NCBI RefSeq assembly: GCF_028453695.1 | Contig: NC_135777.1 | Location: forward strand, 4,981,286 to 5,045,285 | DNA from: Augochlora pura | Lineage: Eukaryota; Arthropoda; Insecta; Hymenoptera; Halictidae | Direction: 5' to 3' | Length of the DNA: 64,000 nucleotides | In this document: positions 45,955 to 58,969 of the stretch, one piece after another | How positions within the stretch are numbered: the stretch's first letter is position 1 | How the letters are laid out: the number at the start of each line of letters is the position of its first letter | Notes under the pieces: model-generated | Databases searched by the model: none | The model's input: the letters and a program-made list of their open reading frames with translations, nothing else | Told to the model about the DNA's origin: nothing | Position numbers and translations under genes: made by a program

Positions 45955-46097
45955 GGAAAGAGAGAGAGCAGAGAGACGGAGAGAGAGAGAGAGCAGAGAG
46001 ACGGAGAGAGAGAGAACAAAGAGAGAGAGAGGACCGAGAGGTTGTGGGAGGGAGGGTAGGAGCAAAGAGAGAGAGAGAAAGAGAGAGGGAGAGAGTT
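45955..46097. repeat. GA-rich microsatellite block
   Basis: Several GA runs separated by GACGGA, AACAAA and GGAGGG units; includes two near copies of a CAGAGAGACGGAGAGAG-type unit. Confidence 0.88.
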
Positions 46098-48170
46098 TCC
46101 GTGCACGTGCGTGCGTAAAAGAGGAAGAGGAACCCGGACAGAAGAAAGAGAAAGACAGCCGCGCGCGGGCTAGGACGAGCGGAGGAGAAAGAAACTTGGT
46201 GCACGCGCTGCCATTGTTTGCAGCGTGTGTCTCTCCTAGCGTCCCTCTTCTTCCTCGTTCCACCTCACCCGCCGCCTCCCTCTCCCACGCCGTTCTCTCT
46301 ACGCGTCTCTTCGTTCGTTCCGTCCTGCTTTTTCTGATCCCTCTGCCCCCCCCCGCGCGCCCGGCCCTGCTCTCTCTCCCTTCGGCCTTTTTTTCACCGG
46401 TTCGCTCTTGTTCCCTCTTGTTCCCCCCTCCTCCTCCTCCTCCTCCAGCACGCTGCAGCCGAGGCTCGCGGCTCCGCTGCAGGTCCTCTTTTTTCAGGTT
46501 GCCACGATTTTTGCCTACCGCCGCACCGACAGAGAGAAAAAGAGAGGAGTGAGAGAGTGAGCTGCCGCTGGTCTAGCGTGGATCGCGACGAAAACGACGG
46601 AAGGTGGCGCGACCGCTGGCGCATCGGGAGGTGGAAAAGCCGACGGGCAGGATGCAAGGTTACTGGAAGAAGGACGTAACTGGGCCGATGATCCTGTCGG
46701 TGCCACCTCGACCTTTCTTTCCGAAGCTGCGCTTTTTCAGCCGAACGAACGTGTCCTCTCGTGCGGCCACGTCCTTCTCGTCTCCGCCGAGTCCGCCAAG
46801 TCCGCGCGCCGTTCTTCCCTGTTTGCTCGCCCTCTCGCGCCGGACCTCCCCGACGCCGCGGGAGATCCGAGAGGAGACGTTACCAGGACGATGATCCCCG
46901 CGAACTCCTGTTCCCGCGCGAACATCCTCGCTTTCGGCGGGAGATTTGAATTACAGCGGGAACACGCGCCACTCCGAGCATCGTCCTCGCCGGCATCGGC
47001 TACTCGAAGCTTGGCTTCGCGAGGGTGACGATATCGCTCTCGAAATTCGTGCTACGGACGGTCGTTTATCGGCGCGTGAACGCAAGGACCGAAAAGATCT
47101 TGCAACCAGATTGCGAATCTTTGCGCGCGTATAGCACGTAGGATGTATAAATTTCATTCATAATTATCGCACAGCCATCGGAATAGTTTTCAGTGGTCGC
47201 GGAAGACGAACACAGGGTATAAAGTATAAATATAGGAACGTATAGGAAACGTATAAATATAGGAACGTATTTTTCTTTTCTTTTTATAAGTAACCCTTTA
47301 GCCGACGAAGGGAACTCAATTCTAAATTAGAATACAAACTTCGGGAGAACTTCCTTCCGATGAACGAAATAATGGCGAATTTAAATTACGATCCGTTAAT
47401 AATATAGTAACAGCTGCCGCAAGTACAGCAAGCGATGAACGTAATAAAATAGCTGCAATTTTTACCGATCTTCGAAATAATGGCGTTACGTCAGTAATCT
47501 CATGATAAACTTTCTGTTAATGCGATAGAAGCAGTGAAACTAATTGCTCTTATAACCGATGGAATACTTGCAACGCGACGCAGTTCTGAACAAGAGATAG
47601 CCGTGTTCCTCTGGTGCTTTTATCCGTAGCTTTCGCCAAGGAATCGAAAGGAGCCATCGCTACCCCGTATCCCCGACACCTTCTTCCAAAAAGGAAGCTA
47701 CCACCGTTTAGTGCCATTATGAAAATCACCTGTCACAATTCGCTTGAAAAAGCGTATCATCTCCATTGAGAGCCGGCTGTAGGGTAGGCTGGTTAGGGGC
47801 TGGCGATCAAAGAGCTGCCATGAATTAAATGAGTATAAACATCGAGCAATCAATCTCCCGATCTCGAGGATCACTTCGAACCTGTTCTGCAAGGCGAAAC
47901 TTGGGCCCTGTGCGAGAGGCCCGGCAAACCCCGGAGAGCTAGTTCTAGAGCTGGACACCACCATTGTCCGGGCTGACTGCTACGCAAAGCCGAAGAAGCT
48001 GCGACGAGACTCGAGCCAACAACAATCGGGAGACACCTCGAGGCCTGCCAGACCGCGGGAACTGGTATGCCAGTTAGCAAACACGATAGTCGGTGTCCGT
48101 AGCCGGTCCTTCTTTCGAGGGGGTTGTCCACTTGCGCGAGCGCCCTTCGCCACGGCTCATTTAACCCTTG

Positions 48171-49038
48171 TGTCAATAACCAAAACTGTCGACGGTCTTC
48201 CAGAATCGCAGCACCGCTCCGACGAGCTCCTCTAGCGCGTTACCGTTTTACACAGTCGTATAAAACGGTCGTTTATGTGATTATACGTTGATCGAGTTTT
48301 ATTTATTTTCAAATCATTATAGGACTGTATTTATTTATACACCGCGTAGCTTAATTGTTATTATATACATTTGTTATATCTACTTAATAATTTATCTATT
48401 TTTTACCATCGCATAAGGCAGTAGGAATTTAATTACCCCCTTCCCCCGTTGTTTCTTGTAAGCCCAGGGGAACATTTTGTAGATGACACAAGGTGAGGAA
48501 TTAGGTAGGCTGCTTCTTTCTCAAAGATCTTTATTCGACTGCCCTCTCTCTTCGGAAAAAAGGGCCTCCTTCCCTCGATGAACCATCTCATCACCTAAAC
48601 AGAGACCTCCTTATCTCGGAAACATAAATAGTGCGCCGCCTGACCGGCGACCATCTCAGAGATCGCTTACAATTTGTTGCTAAATATCTGGAAAATTTCT
48701 AGTGCTCCCAACACGTCCCAGTTATCAACGCAAGGGTTAATACATCGATATATTCCACGATTTAAATAAGTCTCTCTGTCTCCAAATAATTCTCTTTCAT
48801 TTAGAACATTCTCTTTTCAAACTTCACGTTGTCCGATTCACCATTCGGCATCAGTTTGTTGCAGCAACGTGCAAAAGCACACAGCAGCAACAGTTTTCAA
48901 ATCATTAGGAAGACAATCCCCGTGATCGGTGCTAAATACTCTTTTGTCATTGAAATGTTTCCCAGGGGACAAAGAATATTTTTAGGACGATGTGCAAAAA
49001 AGGGTACACGGTTATCCGGTTATTGACGCGAGGGTTAA
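48171..49038. mobile_element. Composite TTAA element with three related ends
   Basis: TTAA then CCCTTGTGTCAATAACC at the left (48171) pairs best with the inverted end CCCTCGCGTCAATAACC at 49038. A third related end, inverted CCCTTGCGTTGATAAC before TTAA at 48737-48740, lies inside. So either one 868-bp element carries an internal end, or a 570-bp element (48171-48740) adjoins a truncated relative. Interior AT-rich and non-coding. Confidence 0.65.
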
Positions 49039-49162
49039 CAGGGAACGCTCTCGGATCCGCTATACTTTGCATCCCCCTCGAGGTCGAAGGCGCCACGTTT
49101 GACGCCGGTGCGAGTCGAAACATCGACGACAATGGACGCCGGAGAGAAGAAGACGAAGAGCG

Positions 49163-49198
<36 letters not shown>

Positions 49199-51786
49199 GA
49201 AACCAGAACAATTTCTCACTGGGCCCCGGGGCAACACGAGTTGTACACGTACCCCGCTTCCTCGTTGGAGCGTTGCCGAGCGGGGAGAGGATGATTTCTC
49301 GTGCGTACGACTTCTAAACCAGTTTCCGCTGGGACCACGTCCCCCCCTCGCGTCGTTCCCGCGGCGTCCACCGCGCGGTGCCCCTAGAAACGCCTCTTCT
49401 TTTCTAAGACAAGACCTTTTTGCGCGCGCGCGCGCTCGCGCGGGGCCCCGGCGCGAGAAAAACGGGTGGGAGAAAGGCGAAATGCCGGGGGAGCGAGGAA
49501 ACGCGCGGAGACGATCCAAGAGGCACCCAGCACACTCGGACACCCGGTTCTTTTTTTTTTCTTTCTTCTCTTTTCTTTTTCTTTCTGTCGGCTTTCAAAC
49601 AGGTTTTACATTCGGCCAATATTGTCGTAGTAAAGTGTTCTTGTTTACCGTGTCGATAAGCTTGTCGCGTATCTTTTAAGCGGGTGCGCGCTTGTTGGGC
49701 GCCAATGGCCACGCCGGAACCCGGTCCATGGGGGAGACACGCGGAGGACCACGGCGAGCAACGGAGAACGACGAACGCCGAACGGCGAGAGCAACGGAGA
49801 GATCTAATGGGGAGGAGGGGGGAGAGAAGACGAGTAGTCCGAGGGGCAGGGAGAGATCCCTAGAGAGCCGCAGGGTGAGTCTTCGGGGAGAGGAACGGAG
49901 GATGATGATGAAGAAGAAGAAGAAGGAGAAGAAGAAGAAGTGGAAGGAACACAAAGACCGGGAGGAGGAAGAGGACGGTGCATCAGCCCGCAGGAAGGAA
50001 GGGAAAGAAAAGTGGCGGGCCTACATTTCAGACGATGCGGTTATTTTTTCTTCCACATCTTCTCCGCGGCGGACTCTTTTATTTTCTGTTCTCGCTACCG
50101 CGCTTCTCCCTCTCTCTCTCTCTCACTCTCTGTCTTTCACTCGTCGCGCGTCGCACAGTGAAATGACAAAGTTGCGTCAAGCTCAAGGAATTTTGCACAC
50201 AAATGTGACAAATGTAGAATAAGGGAAAAATCGAGAGCAGGGGAGGATTGTCCACTAAAAATGTCCTCCACCGTAAGCATACTTTTGCAAAGCGTTCGCG
50301 CGCAGACGTTCCGAGCGTTTGCGCGCGCGATTGGCTCGTAGCGCGCCGCGTCGCGCCGCAGCGAGTATAGTCGCGTTGCGTCACGGCTGTTCACGGGGAA
50401 CGAGGGAAACGGTTGTTGGTATAACAACGCGATTAACATGCAAACTCGCGTAGCAGCGCGAACGTTGTCTACCAGGGGGCGGATTAGAACGCGGCCCCGG
50501 GAATAAAGGGAAAAGTTGAGGGTGTGGATCCGTTATTGAATCGAACGAGTATCCTTATCGGCGCAGACGTTCGACGCTGACAGGGAGAGCCACCAGCGCC
50601 GACGATCGCCGGGAATAATGGGCGCAGCGAATTCCGCGCGTTCGGCTGCTACGAATTTCGCTCGCTGGAAACAGCCGAGCCCGCGCCGCAAAGACTATCC
50701 CGCGAACGCAAATAGATCGATAGATCGATGTAACGCCTGCGTAAACAGACGCGCGGCCGTAAGTTTAACCGCGAACGCCAGCGTACGCTTTTGCTGCGCC
50801 GAATTCGCCTTCCGACGTTCGATCGCGATTCTCGTCCGTTTCGCCTAAACGCTTGTGCTGCGAAAGTTCTAATGCCGGATTAACGCGAGAACTACTCGAC
50901 GTTCGACGCAACGCACGTCGCTGCATAATGACGACGAAGTCGCGTCTAATTCGTAAGACCTTTATCGCCGCGTGTGCTGCGATTAGGAAGTTCAGATATT
51001 TCTCACGGAAACATTCGTCCACTTTTTGAAATCACTCTGTCACGAGTAAAGACTGAACAAATTCCGAAGCATTGGGAATCATGTATCGATCGCTGTGTTA
51101 CGATTAGAATATAATTCGCTTCTTCCTGCGGCAATGAAATCAGCCAAGGTCTAAATAAATTGATTCTTAAAAAGCGCGGCTCGACTTTCCGAGAATAATA
51201 AGTCGAGTGCTGAGAAGATTGGTGGAGAACTCGTTTGAAAACGTCGAACGACACCGGCGTGGCTCGTCGGCGATGCCCACGGCAAAAATGGTAACTCGTT
51301 TTATATTAGAATTCTTGGAAATAGTGTATCTAAAAATAATGAAAATGGCGGCGACGGAGGTTCAACGAGCCCGTCATGGCGGAGCGCGCTGCAATAGCCG
51401 GAACGGTGGATCGGGTGTGCTTCATCGAGCCGGAGGTGTTATCAGCGTAACCTTGGTGGATGGCCGGCCGGAGAAAAAAAGGCGACGCGTGGGCGGAGGC
51501 GAGGGGGCACACTCGTGAATGTGTACTTATTTATCGGCGATAAGATACCCTCTCCCTGTCGATGCGCGACGTCGCTCCCGATGACGTATGAAACACTTCC
51601 GGGGATCGCGCGATTCGACATTTTTTTCTCGTCGAGCAATCGTTCTCTACGCGATACCTGTTATACGCGCGAACCTCTTCGCTTTAACTACTGCACGTAC
51701 CAAAGTGTGTTAAAAACTGTAATAGAGAACGATGCAGTTTTAAAGAATCGAAAATTAACATACGCGTCGTTTAAAAATAAAACCTT
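49039..51786. other. GC-rich non-coding stretch with GA/GAA repeats
   Basis: Contains the GA run at 49166-49196, a (CG)n tract at about 49421-49441, a T-rich run near 49551-49583 and a GAA-rich block at 49905-49945. Frames of up to about 229 codons cross these repeats and are not credible genes. Confidence 0.4.
49166..49196. repeat. (GA)n microsatellite
   Basis: Uninterrupted GA run. Confidence 0.92.
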
Positions 51787-52112
51787 TTAACACGTCGAAT
51801 GCCACGGGGGTCACCGGTGACCGGCACTGAACTTGGCAGTGACGCAATGGGGGCCACCGGTGACCGGCGCGCTCAGATTGATGAAAATATATATCATTTA
51901 AACAAATGACAATACTTATAATTTTTTTATTATTATCATCGTTGATGTAGTGGTGTGAAGAAATGGATGCAGTATAAAACATTTTAAAAACATTTTAAAA
52001 ACATTTATCTATTGTATATAATATTTCAACATTATATGTATCGCCAAATGGAAATTTCATCGTGGCGCCACGGACAATCCCGGTAAAATTGGCGTGGCAT
52101 TCGACGTGTTAA
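51787..52112. mobile_element. TTAA MITE, family K (CACGTCGAATGCCACG TIR)
   Basis: A 326-bp element with TTAA at both ends and a perfect 16-bp TIR CACGTCGAATGCCACG. Palindrome GGTCACCGGTGACC (51809-51822) is repeated imperfectly about 40 bp further in (GGCCACCGGTGACC). The TIR opening CACGT resembles family G (14091-14279), so the two may be related. Confidence 0.9.
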
Positions 52113-53477
52113 TATACCGCGTGCGACACCTGGAATACCTACACAGGAACCCCTGCACAGACACACGGTACATACTTGCTTGAACAGGAGTGGAAAAGGA
52201 TTTTTCAAGGCTGCGATCGCGTTCCAAGCGTATGCAGTTGGGAGAAAAGTGACGGGTTCCGAGCGTGACAGGATTTTTTCACCAATTAATTTGGCCGAGG
52301 AGATATCAGCGTGGAAGGAACGCTCGCAAGAAGACGCGAAAGAAGCGAGGAACGGAGAAGTTCGCCCGAAACAAGGTCGGGGGAACGATGTCAGCGGGGC
52401 AAGCACGTGAATTAAGCGACGGTGGAAATTAACCCCCTTAAGCCACCCTCTAGATTTACCCCAGGTGCTCGTCAGTGTCCGACCCTGAAACCGTGAGCGT
52501 CGTAAACTCGCCGGCTCGTTCGTTTTACTGTCGTAAGAGGACCGGCCGGCCGGCCCTCGGAATCCCGCGTGGCATTCGAACACCAGGAATCGTGATTAAA
52601 CATTAAGGACGGCCGGCTTCTTAGGATTCTCCTCCGGAACGTTTTCCCCCCTCCGCGCCCTGATTCACGGGCACTCCGTCAGAGCGGGCGTCATTAGGCC
52701 CCGCCAACGCCGTTCGAGAAAATCTTTTCGGTCCGACCACCGGCCATTTCCAAAGAATCGCAATTAGAGTCGAATCCAGCCCGGGAACGAGGCCCGAGAA
52801 ACCGGGAACTTCGAGGCGAGGGGTCAGCGAAAGTTTGCGAAAAATTAAAGGATTCGCGGATCGAGTCGCGGCGCAGAGAAGAAATCGCATCTGGAAATCG
52901 TATATGGTATAGTGTATACAGTATAGTTTAGTATAGTATCTCGCGTCGAAACGCGTCATTGGCAACCTGTGAGACAGGGGGTGAGTTTGCTCGAGCGATG
53001 GAAAGAGGGCAAGAACTCGCGAAGTGGCACCTTGACGAATCTCCGGTTGGAACGGAACGGTGGATCACCTATGACCTCGAATCTAAAACAATGATCGAAC
53101 TCCGAAGCGGCGGCTGGACCTTGCCGGGGAGGGTTGGTTTGTCGAGGGACACCTGCAGCGGCGGAAGGCGAGCAGGACGAGGCGCAGACGGGGTGAACAA
53201 GGAGTAGAAGAAGAAGAAGAAGAAGAAGAAGTAGAAGAAGTAGACGAAGGAGGAGGTCGGTGGCGGGGGTGGCAAAGCGGCTCTCGTGAAAATTACCGGG
53301 CCGACTATACGGACCTGAAGAGCGCGTCATCCCCTTTAACCGGGGGATTGAATTTTTCCCCGACGTGGAGCTCCTGGCACAGGGTGCGCACGACTCCGAC
53401 GGCCTGAACCCACCCCAACTCGCCCACTCATTCCCGTCCCCGACAGAGAAAGAGAAAAAGGGAGTGAGAAAGAGAAA

Positions 53478-53479
<2 letters not shown>
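52113..53479. other. GC-rich non-coding stretch
   Basis: Includes a GAA/GTA run at about 53206-53245; minus-strand frames there are Leu runs from the repeat. No gene recognised. Confidence 0.4.

Positions 53480-53517
<38 letters not shown>
53480..53517. repeat. (GA)n microsatellite
   Basis: Pure GA run; paired in inverted orientation with the CT tract at 53641-53721. Confidence 0.92.
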
Positions 53518-53520
<3 letters not shown>

Positions 53521-53640
53521 GAAGCAGAGGGAGGCCCATCCCCTTCTCGCGGACAATAATTCTCCAGTGGTCGCGGAGGGTTGCCCGTGGCAACTCTTCA
53601 GCGAGCCGGAGACGAGCTGACGAGACGAACGCGATGAAAT

Positions 53641-53664
53641 TGTCTCTCTCGCTTCCTCTCTCTT

Positions 53665-53721
<57 letters not shown>
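53641..53721. repeat. (CT)n microsatellite, about 80 bp
   Basis: Long CT run with TTCC and TTTC interruptions, about 125 bp after a GA run, so the two can base-pair in single strands. Confidence 0.92.
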
Positions 53722-53724
<3 letters not shown>

Positions 53725-54977
53725 ACTCTGTCTCTCTCCATCCCTTCCTCTCCATCTCTCGCCTGCCGCACACAGAGCTGTCTGTCTTTCTCTGCGGAGG
53801 TCTACGTGGTCGTAGGAGGCAAAAAATGCAAGAGCAAGAAGGGGCGCGGCGCGGGGACAGGGCGGCTGGAAAAAAATAGAGAGACGGCGAAGGAGGCGGG
53901 GGAGAGCGGGTGACGGGTGGAACGCGGGGGACGGACGGACGGAGAGAGGGGGGGAGCGCAAAGTAACGCCGGATGGGGTGGGTTTCGTTGGGAATTTCGC
54001 GTATCTTCGACGCCGGGGGTGGCCGCGTTTAATCCTCCGGGCTATATGCGAGAAGAAAGAGTCCTGCGGGGGTTGCGATTAAGAATCGGCCCTACTTTGG
54101 CCAATGTTTTTTTAGTGCCGTCTTCAAAGCCTCGGATATTCGGAGGGGCCGCGGGCACCGCGGGCACCGCGGGGTGGGAAAAGGGTGGCTCTCTCTCTCT
54201 CTCTCTCTCCGCTCCTCGCGGAACAGCCTGAAACTCTTGCGGCGGGGAGTGATTCACGAGTTTATTTGCGCACGCGGAAAATTCCGCGATCTTGATCAGT
54301 TTTTCAGCGCCCGGCGCGTCCTGGTGCCGTTCGAGGCAAGTGTCCTGGCGATTGGTTTTGATATATTAACGCGCATCCAAAGCATCCAAAGTGCAAAGCT
54401 CTTGTCAACTCGAAGAATCTAACTTTCCTGTGATGTTGTAGCATATCAGCTTTTGTCTTCTATCGTATTATCGTTTAACCTATTCTCTTTATTATTGTTC
54501 GGTAAACACTACATAATAATAGTAACAATCGTACGGAAAATAATAGAATGGAAAGCAATTATCGAAGGAGTTGCAAATGTATTACGAGACGAGAAAGAGA
54601 AGAGAAGGGGGGAAGAGGACAAGACACGCGAAAAGGCGTCGAAAGATGTCCACGGGGTAGCGCCGTAAAGGCTCCGCGAATTTCGTCGTGGTCGTCGTTC
54701 AAATCTCGAAATCTAAAAAAAGCAGCGACGCTGAAAGGTACAGGGAGGGGAGGGGAGGGGAAGGGGCGGCGGCGGGACAGAGAAGAAACAAAAAAGGAGA
54801 AAAGAGCCGGATAAAAGGGTGATCTTGAAAAGGTAGCGGACGTGTTCGCTTTGACGGATCCCCGTGTCGCCTGAACGACCAAGCGGATTAGCGGCGAATC
54901 GTGTGCGTCCGGCCGTAACACAGCGCTTCGCGAAACGCCACGGTAGCCAGAAAGAAGTCGCGAGAGAGAAGGAACGG

Positions 54978-55006
<29 letters not shown>
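54978..55006. repeat. (GA)n microsatellite
   Basis: Uninterrupted GA run. Confidence 0.9.
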
Positions 55007-55009
<3 letters not shown>

Positions 55010-56301
55010 GGAACGGGAAAAGGTCGGCAAAGAAGAGCGAGAAAGAAGGAGCGTGAACGCGAGAGAGCGATAGAGAAACGGGAGCCAACGAAAGACGAGA
55101 TTCGTGTATCCGGCGTATATAATTCGATAGGGTCGCCTAATCCAATGGAATATTTTGACACGAGTCGCGCCGGCCGGTCTCCGCGGGCCAAAAAGATCAA
55201 AGAGGCCGTCGAATCACGAGCGATCTCGCTTCGGGGACCGGACGGTCAATTAGCGGCGCGAGGAAATCAATTAATCGGCCGAGGAAGAGCCCCGGGTAAG
55301 CAACTCCTCTGGGAGTCGTCGTTTTTTCGCCGCCGTCGCCGCCCCGCCGCGTTCGACACTCTTTTGCCACGGCCACGGTCGCGCGAATTTTCTGACAGCG
55401 GCGGCGGCCAGGGAAGAGGAGATAATCGAGGGTAGCTACGAAAGAACAAAGGTGTCGAAGGCGTCGGCCCGGAGACAAAACAGCCGCGGCCACGGAAACC
55501 GATTAACGCGGCGCGGTGCCCCGCGGCAGGGCTCTCTCCTTCTCCTCGTCTATTCGCGCGCATGATTATACTCGTGAGCCGAGTCACCGCTGCGGGGTTC
55601 TTCCGTATCCATTTCGTGTAAAGAGCTTAACGAGAGGATTACCGGAGAGAACTATCCCGATCGCGAGGATAGGGAGACGCGTCGCCGAAGCGGAGCACAG
55701 AAGCAAACTGGAGGAGCACCGATGGAGAAAGAACTAATATGCTTCAAGGAAAGGGTCGGAGAGAGACTTCTCCCACCCTACGGTGGTCACGTGCCGCGGG
55801 ATTTTGCTGCGCGAAATCAGCGATCCACCATTTTTTCCCGTGAAAATGTCCGTCGCGTATTCGCTTACCAATTAGGCGCATTGCGCATGGTTATCCATCG
55901 AAATCACTGCTAAAGGGACGAATCTAATATTCTTCATTTCTAGCTTTATTTTATACTATCTATTTCATACTATCGATGAACACACGCGAAGTAACGTTTC
56001 AGCAATAATATCTCGGCAGCGTGGACGCGAATCATGCGGCGTTCCTCCTAGGGGTTGCGGATTTTCCGAGCGGAATCACCGAACAACGACGAATGGGACT
56101 GAGACCCGAAAATTCATGGACACCGGACTGCATCGAAGGTCCCTTTCGAACGCCTCACCCTGTAGACGATCTTACATGCGCGCTATGTGCACAGGGGGGG
56201 TGTCTACATATTTCTGCACACACGCGACCGCTGCACGAACCTCGTCCGGCTGTGTGCGCGGTTATGTACTGTACATATCTATGTAGACAGAGAACTCACA
56301 G

Positions 56302-56444
56302 AGAGAGAGACAGACAGAGAGAGAGAGAGAGCGAGAGAGAGCGAGAGAGAGAGAGGCTGAGGTGGAGGGAGGAAAATCAGAGAACGAGAAGAGATAGGGA
56401 GAGAATGAGAGGGGCGAGGGGAAACACTTGGACAAAACGAGAGG

Positions 56445-56489
<45 letters not shown>
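56302..56489. repeat. GA-rich microsatellite block
   Basis: GA tracts at about 56302-56356 and 56450-56489 with purine-rich DNA between them. Confidence 0.9.
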
Positions 56490-56491
<2 letters not shown>

Positions 56492-58969
56492 AGGGTCGAA
56501 TGATCAGCCATAAACTGAGTCAGCGGGGATAGTATTGTCCTATGCCTCCCCTGGAGCCTGGTCTCCCTCTCCGTCCACGAGGTCTGAACCACCCCATGAT
56601 TCCACCTCGTCCGCAGACGCGACTCGGCGGGGTTGCCGGAGGTCGGGGGTGTACAGAGGAGGAAGAGACGACGGTGTGGAACTATCGCGTTCGGTTGTTA
56701 ACAAAACTGGAACGTTCGCAGCACGTGGAGAGCGAAGGGGTTCTATCGGAGAGCTGCTTAGAAGGCCGACGCAGCCCTTTCCGAATTTTCCGACCCCTAA
56801 TTGAGATCGACGGGCCGCAGGGACCGCGACTTTACGACTTGTCGCGCGCGACCCAGCTTTTCGGACCTTAACGTTCCTAAATAAATAATCGGGCACATTT
56901 ATATTCTACCAACAAATCCGGGGGCGTACCCGCGGCCTTCTCTAATCGGGGGATCCTTTTCATATTCCGCGCAGCGTATGTGGACACTTGCTCCTTTTAA
57001 TTTACCCTAATTGAACTAAATTTCTACTAATTAAAAGAAGGCTGAAATGTTGTACAACGAAAAGTAGAAAAATGCTTCGTCGAGAATTGTGATAAAAATA
57101 TGAAATATGATATTTGCACCTGACGGAATTAATTGCTTGGCAATTATCTGGACAATTTAGCGTTGATTTCGGTTGCTCGCGGTTTCGCCTAAAAGAGAAT
57201 CAATTCTCCGGAGCGATCCTTCAAAGAGAATCGAGCGCCTCTAATCCGCGTGGACGCAGCATTTCGCAACGGAGCCGAAGAAACAAAGGATGAACGAGCG
57301 GAATCGGAGAGAGGAGCCGATGCCGGGATTAACATTCGTTCGGGCGAGCGGGCGCTCGTGTCGGCGAGGTCTCCGGCGTGGCGCGCGCAAAACTAAACTT
57401 TCATATTTAAACGGCGCGTGCATAATTCATGATCCCGCGCAAATATCGCGGGAGCTTCAGCCTTTAAGGTCGACCTGAACGTGGACAGAGGACCGTGACA
57501 GGTAGACGGTCATGAATTATGGGAGGCGCGCGCGAGCGCACACACGTCCTATCTAAATTTAACGATAACAAGGAGGATCCGCGTGGACGCGCGACGGCGA
57601 TGCTGTAACGCCGTGACGCGCCGCGGGCCCGAGACACGGATCGCCTCGCTTGCGGCCTTGCTCGTCAATGACGGCCGAATCCCGGCCTATCCTCCCCGGG
57701 TCCTCCGACTCGCGACAGACTTTGGAAAGGCCGCTCCGGATCCCATGGATTTTTACAGGAACGCCCGAGAAGCCTTCGCAGAAAGATTCTACAAGTTCCA
57801 TCAACTTCATTAACAAATCGCGGAATAGCCAACGACGTTATCAAAAGCATGGACAACTGTAAAATACCTCGATTGCGAGCTAGAACTGGAATCTACAGTT
57901 CCTATAGAACGCGACGGTGGAAAGAGAGTTTCTCTTGACGACGAAGAGACGAAGGAGACGCGGGCGACAACCGAAGCCGTTCCCGAAAAAGTAATCGCGC
58001 GACCACGGAGCTGTTTATACCAGTCCGCGAAGTTTTCAATCCGGGCTGGTAGACTCGGGATTAGCCACTCTTAAGGGATCAAGGGGATATTACGAAGCCC
58101 GGCGCTCGCGGGCCCCGAAGAAGACAGCTCCCGACACCTCGATCTATTCGCGGGCTAACAACGAGGCCGGCGTTCAAACGGTGGCGACGCGTGGACGCGG
58201 CTTAAGGGAGGCCATTCAGTCCACGATCAACTAACGGTAATTCCCCGGACAAACTTCTGAAAATATGCGTTTCTCTTCTCGCGCCGATTCGCGACGATAA
58301 AAACGGTTGCTCTCTTATGAATGACGCGGCGTCGCGCTAGGCTTGCGCGTCTTGCGCCCTGTGACGTCACGGATCTCGTCTCTGCTTCGGGCAAATTATC
58401 CGAAGCCGTACCCGCGCGTGTGTATGGTCTAAGGCTGGATGCATAGCCCGGGGGATGGCGAGCCGCGGCGCGGTGGTGCAGTGGTGTGGTGTGGTGGCAT
58501 GCAACAGGCCACTAGGTTCGCAGAAAGGAGAGAAGCCCGTGGCAGAAAAAGACTGTTCGGATCAAAGCACTTACGACGGTATTTATGCCCGCGCTCTCCT
58601 TAAACAGTGGTCGCGCTCTCGCGCAAGGATAAAAACGGTCCCATTCATTCGGCCGAGCATCGCGGAAGCCAATTATCGTGCCTCGTTTCTTAATTAAAAC
58701 CGGTCTTTAGGCAGCCAGCGTAACGGACGAGTGAGAACAGCCGCGTGTACGACTCACTCCGCCGATGCACGCCGATCCTTAATTCCGTCGACGGATCGAT
58801 TCCCGATTTCGCGATGCTCGATGGTACTGCGGGATCTCTCCTCGATCTCGAAACGAACGCGAAATCTTTTAGTCCGTGGATCGTACGCGTTTATTGCGAA
58901 CGAGAAGCGAAGATGCGAGAAGAATTAAAATTGCATTACTTTCGCTGCGGTAACTCCGCCATAAGTCAA

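Larger units (their letters stand above)
43981..48170. other. Mixed non-coding stretch with CT- then GA-rich blocks
   Basis: AT-rich around 44500-45000 with an (ATT)n run near 44825-44841 and a partial dispersed repeat at 44866-44889. CT tract at 45711-45755 and GA-rich block at 45955-46097. The 333-codon frame at 45551-46552 is a translation of these simple repeats. TAACCCTTTAGCCGACGAAGG near 47291 may be an orphan element end. Confidence 0.4.

Noticed and set aside
45551..46552. 333-codon open frame on the plus strand
   Set aside because: It is a translation of CT- then GA-rich simple repeats (Ser/Leu then Arg/Glu), with an opposite-strand frame of equal length and no domain or splice evidence.
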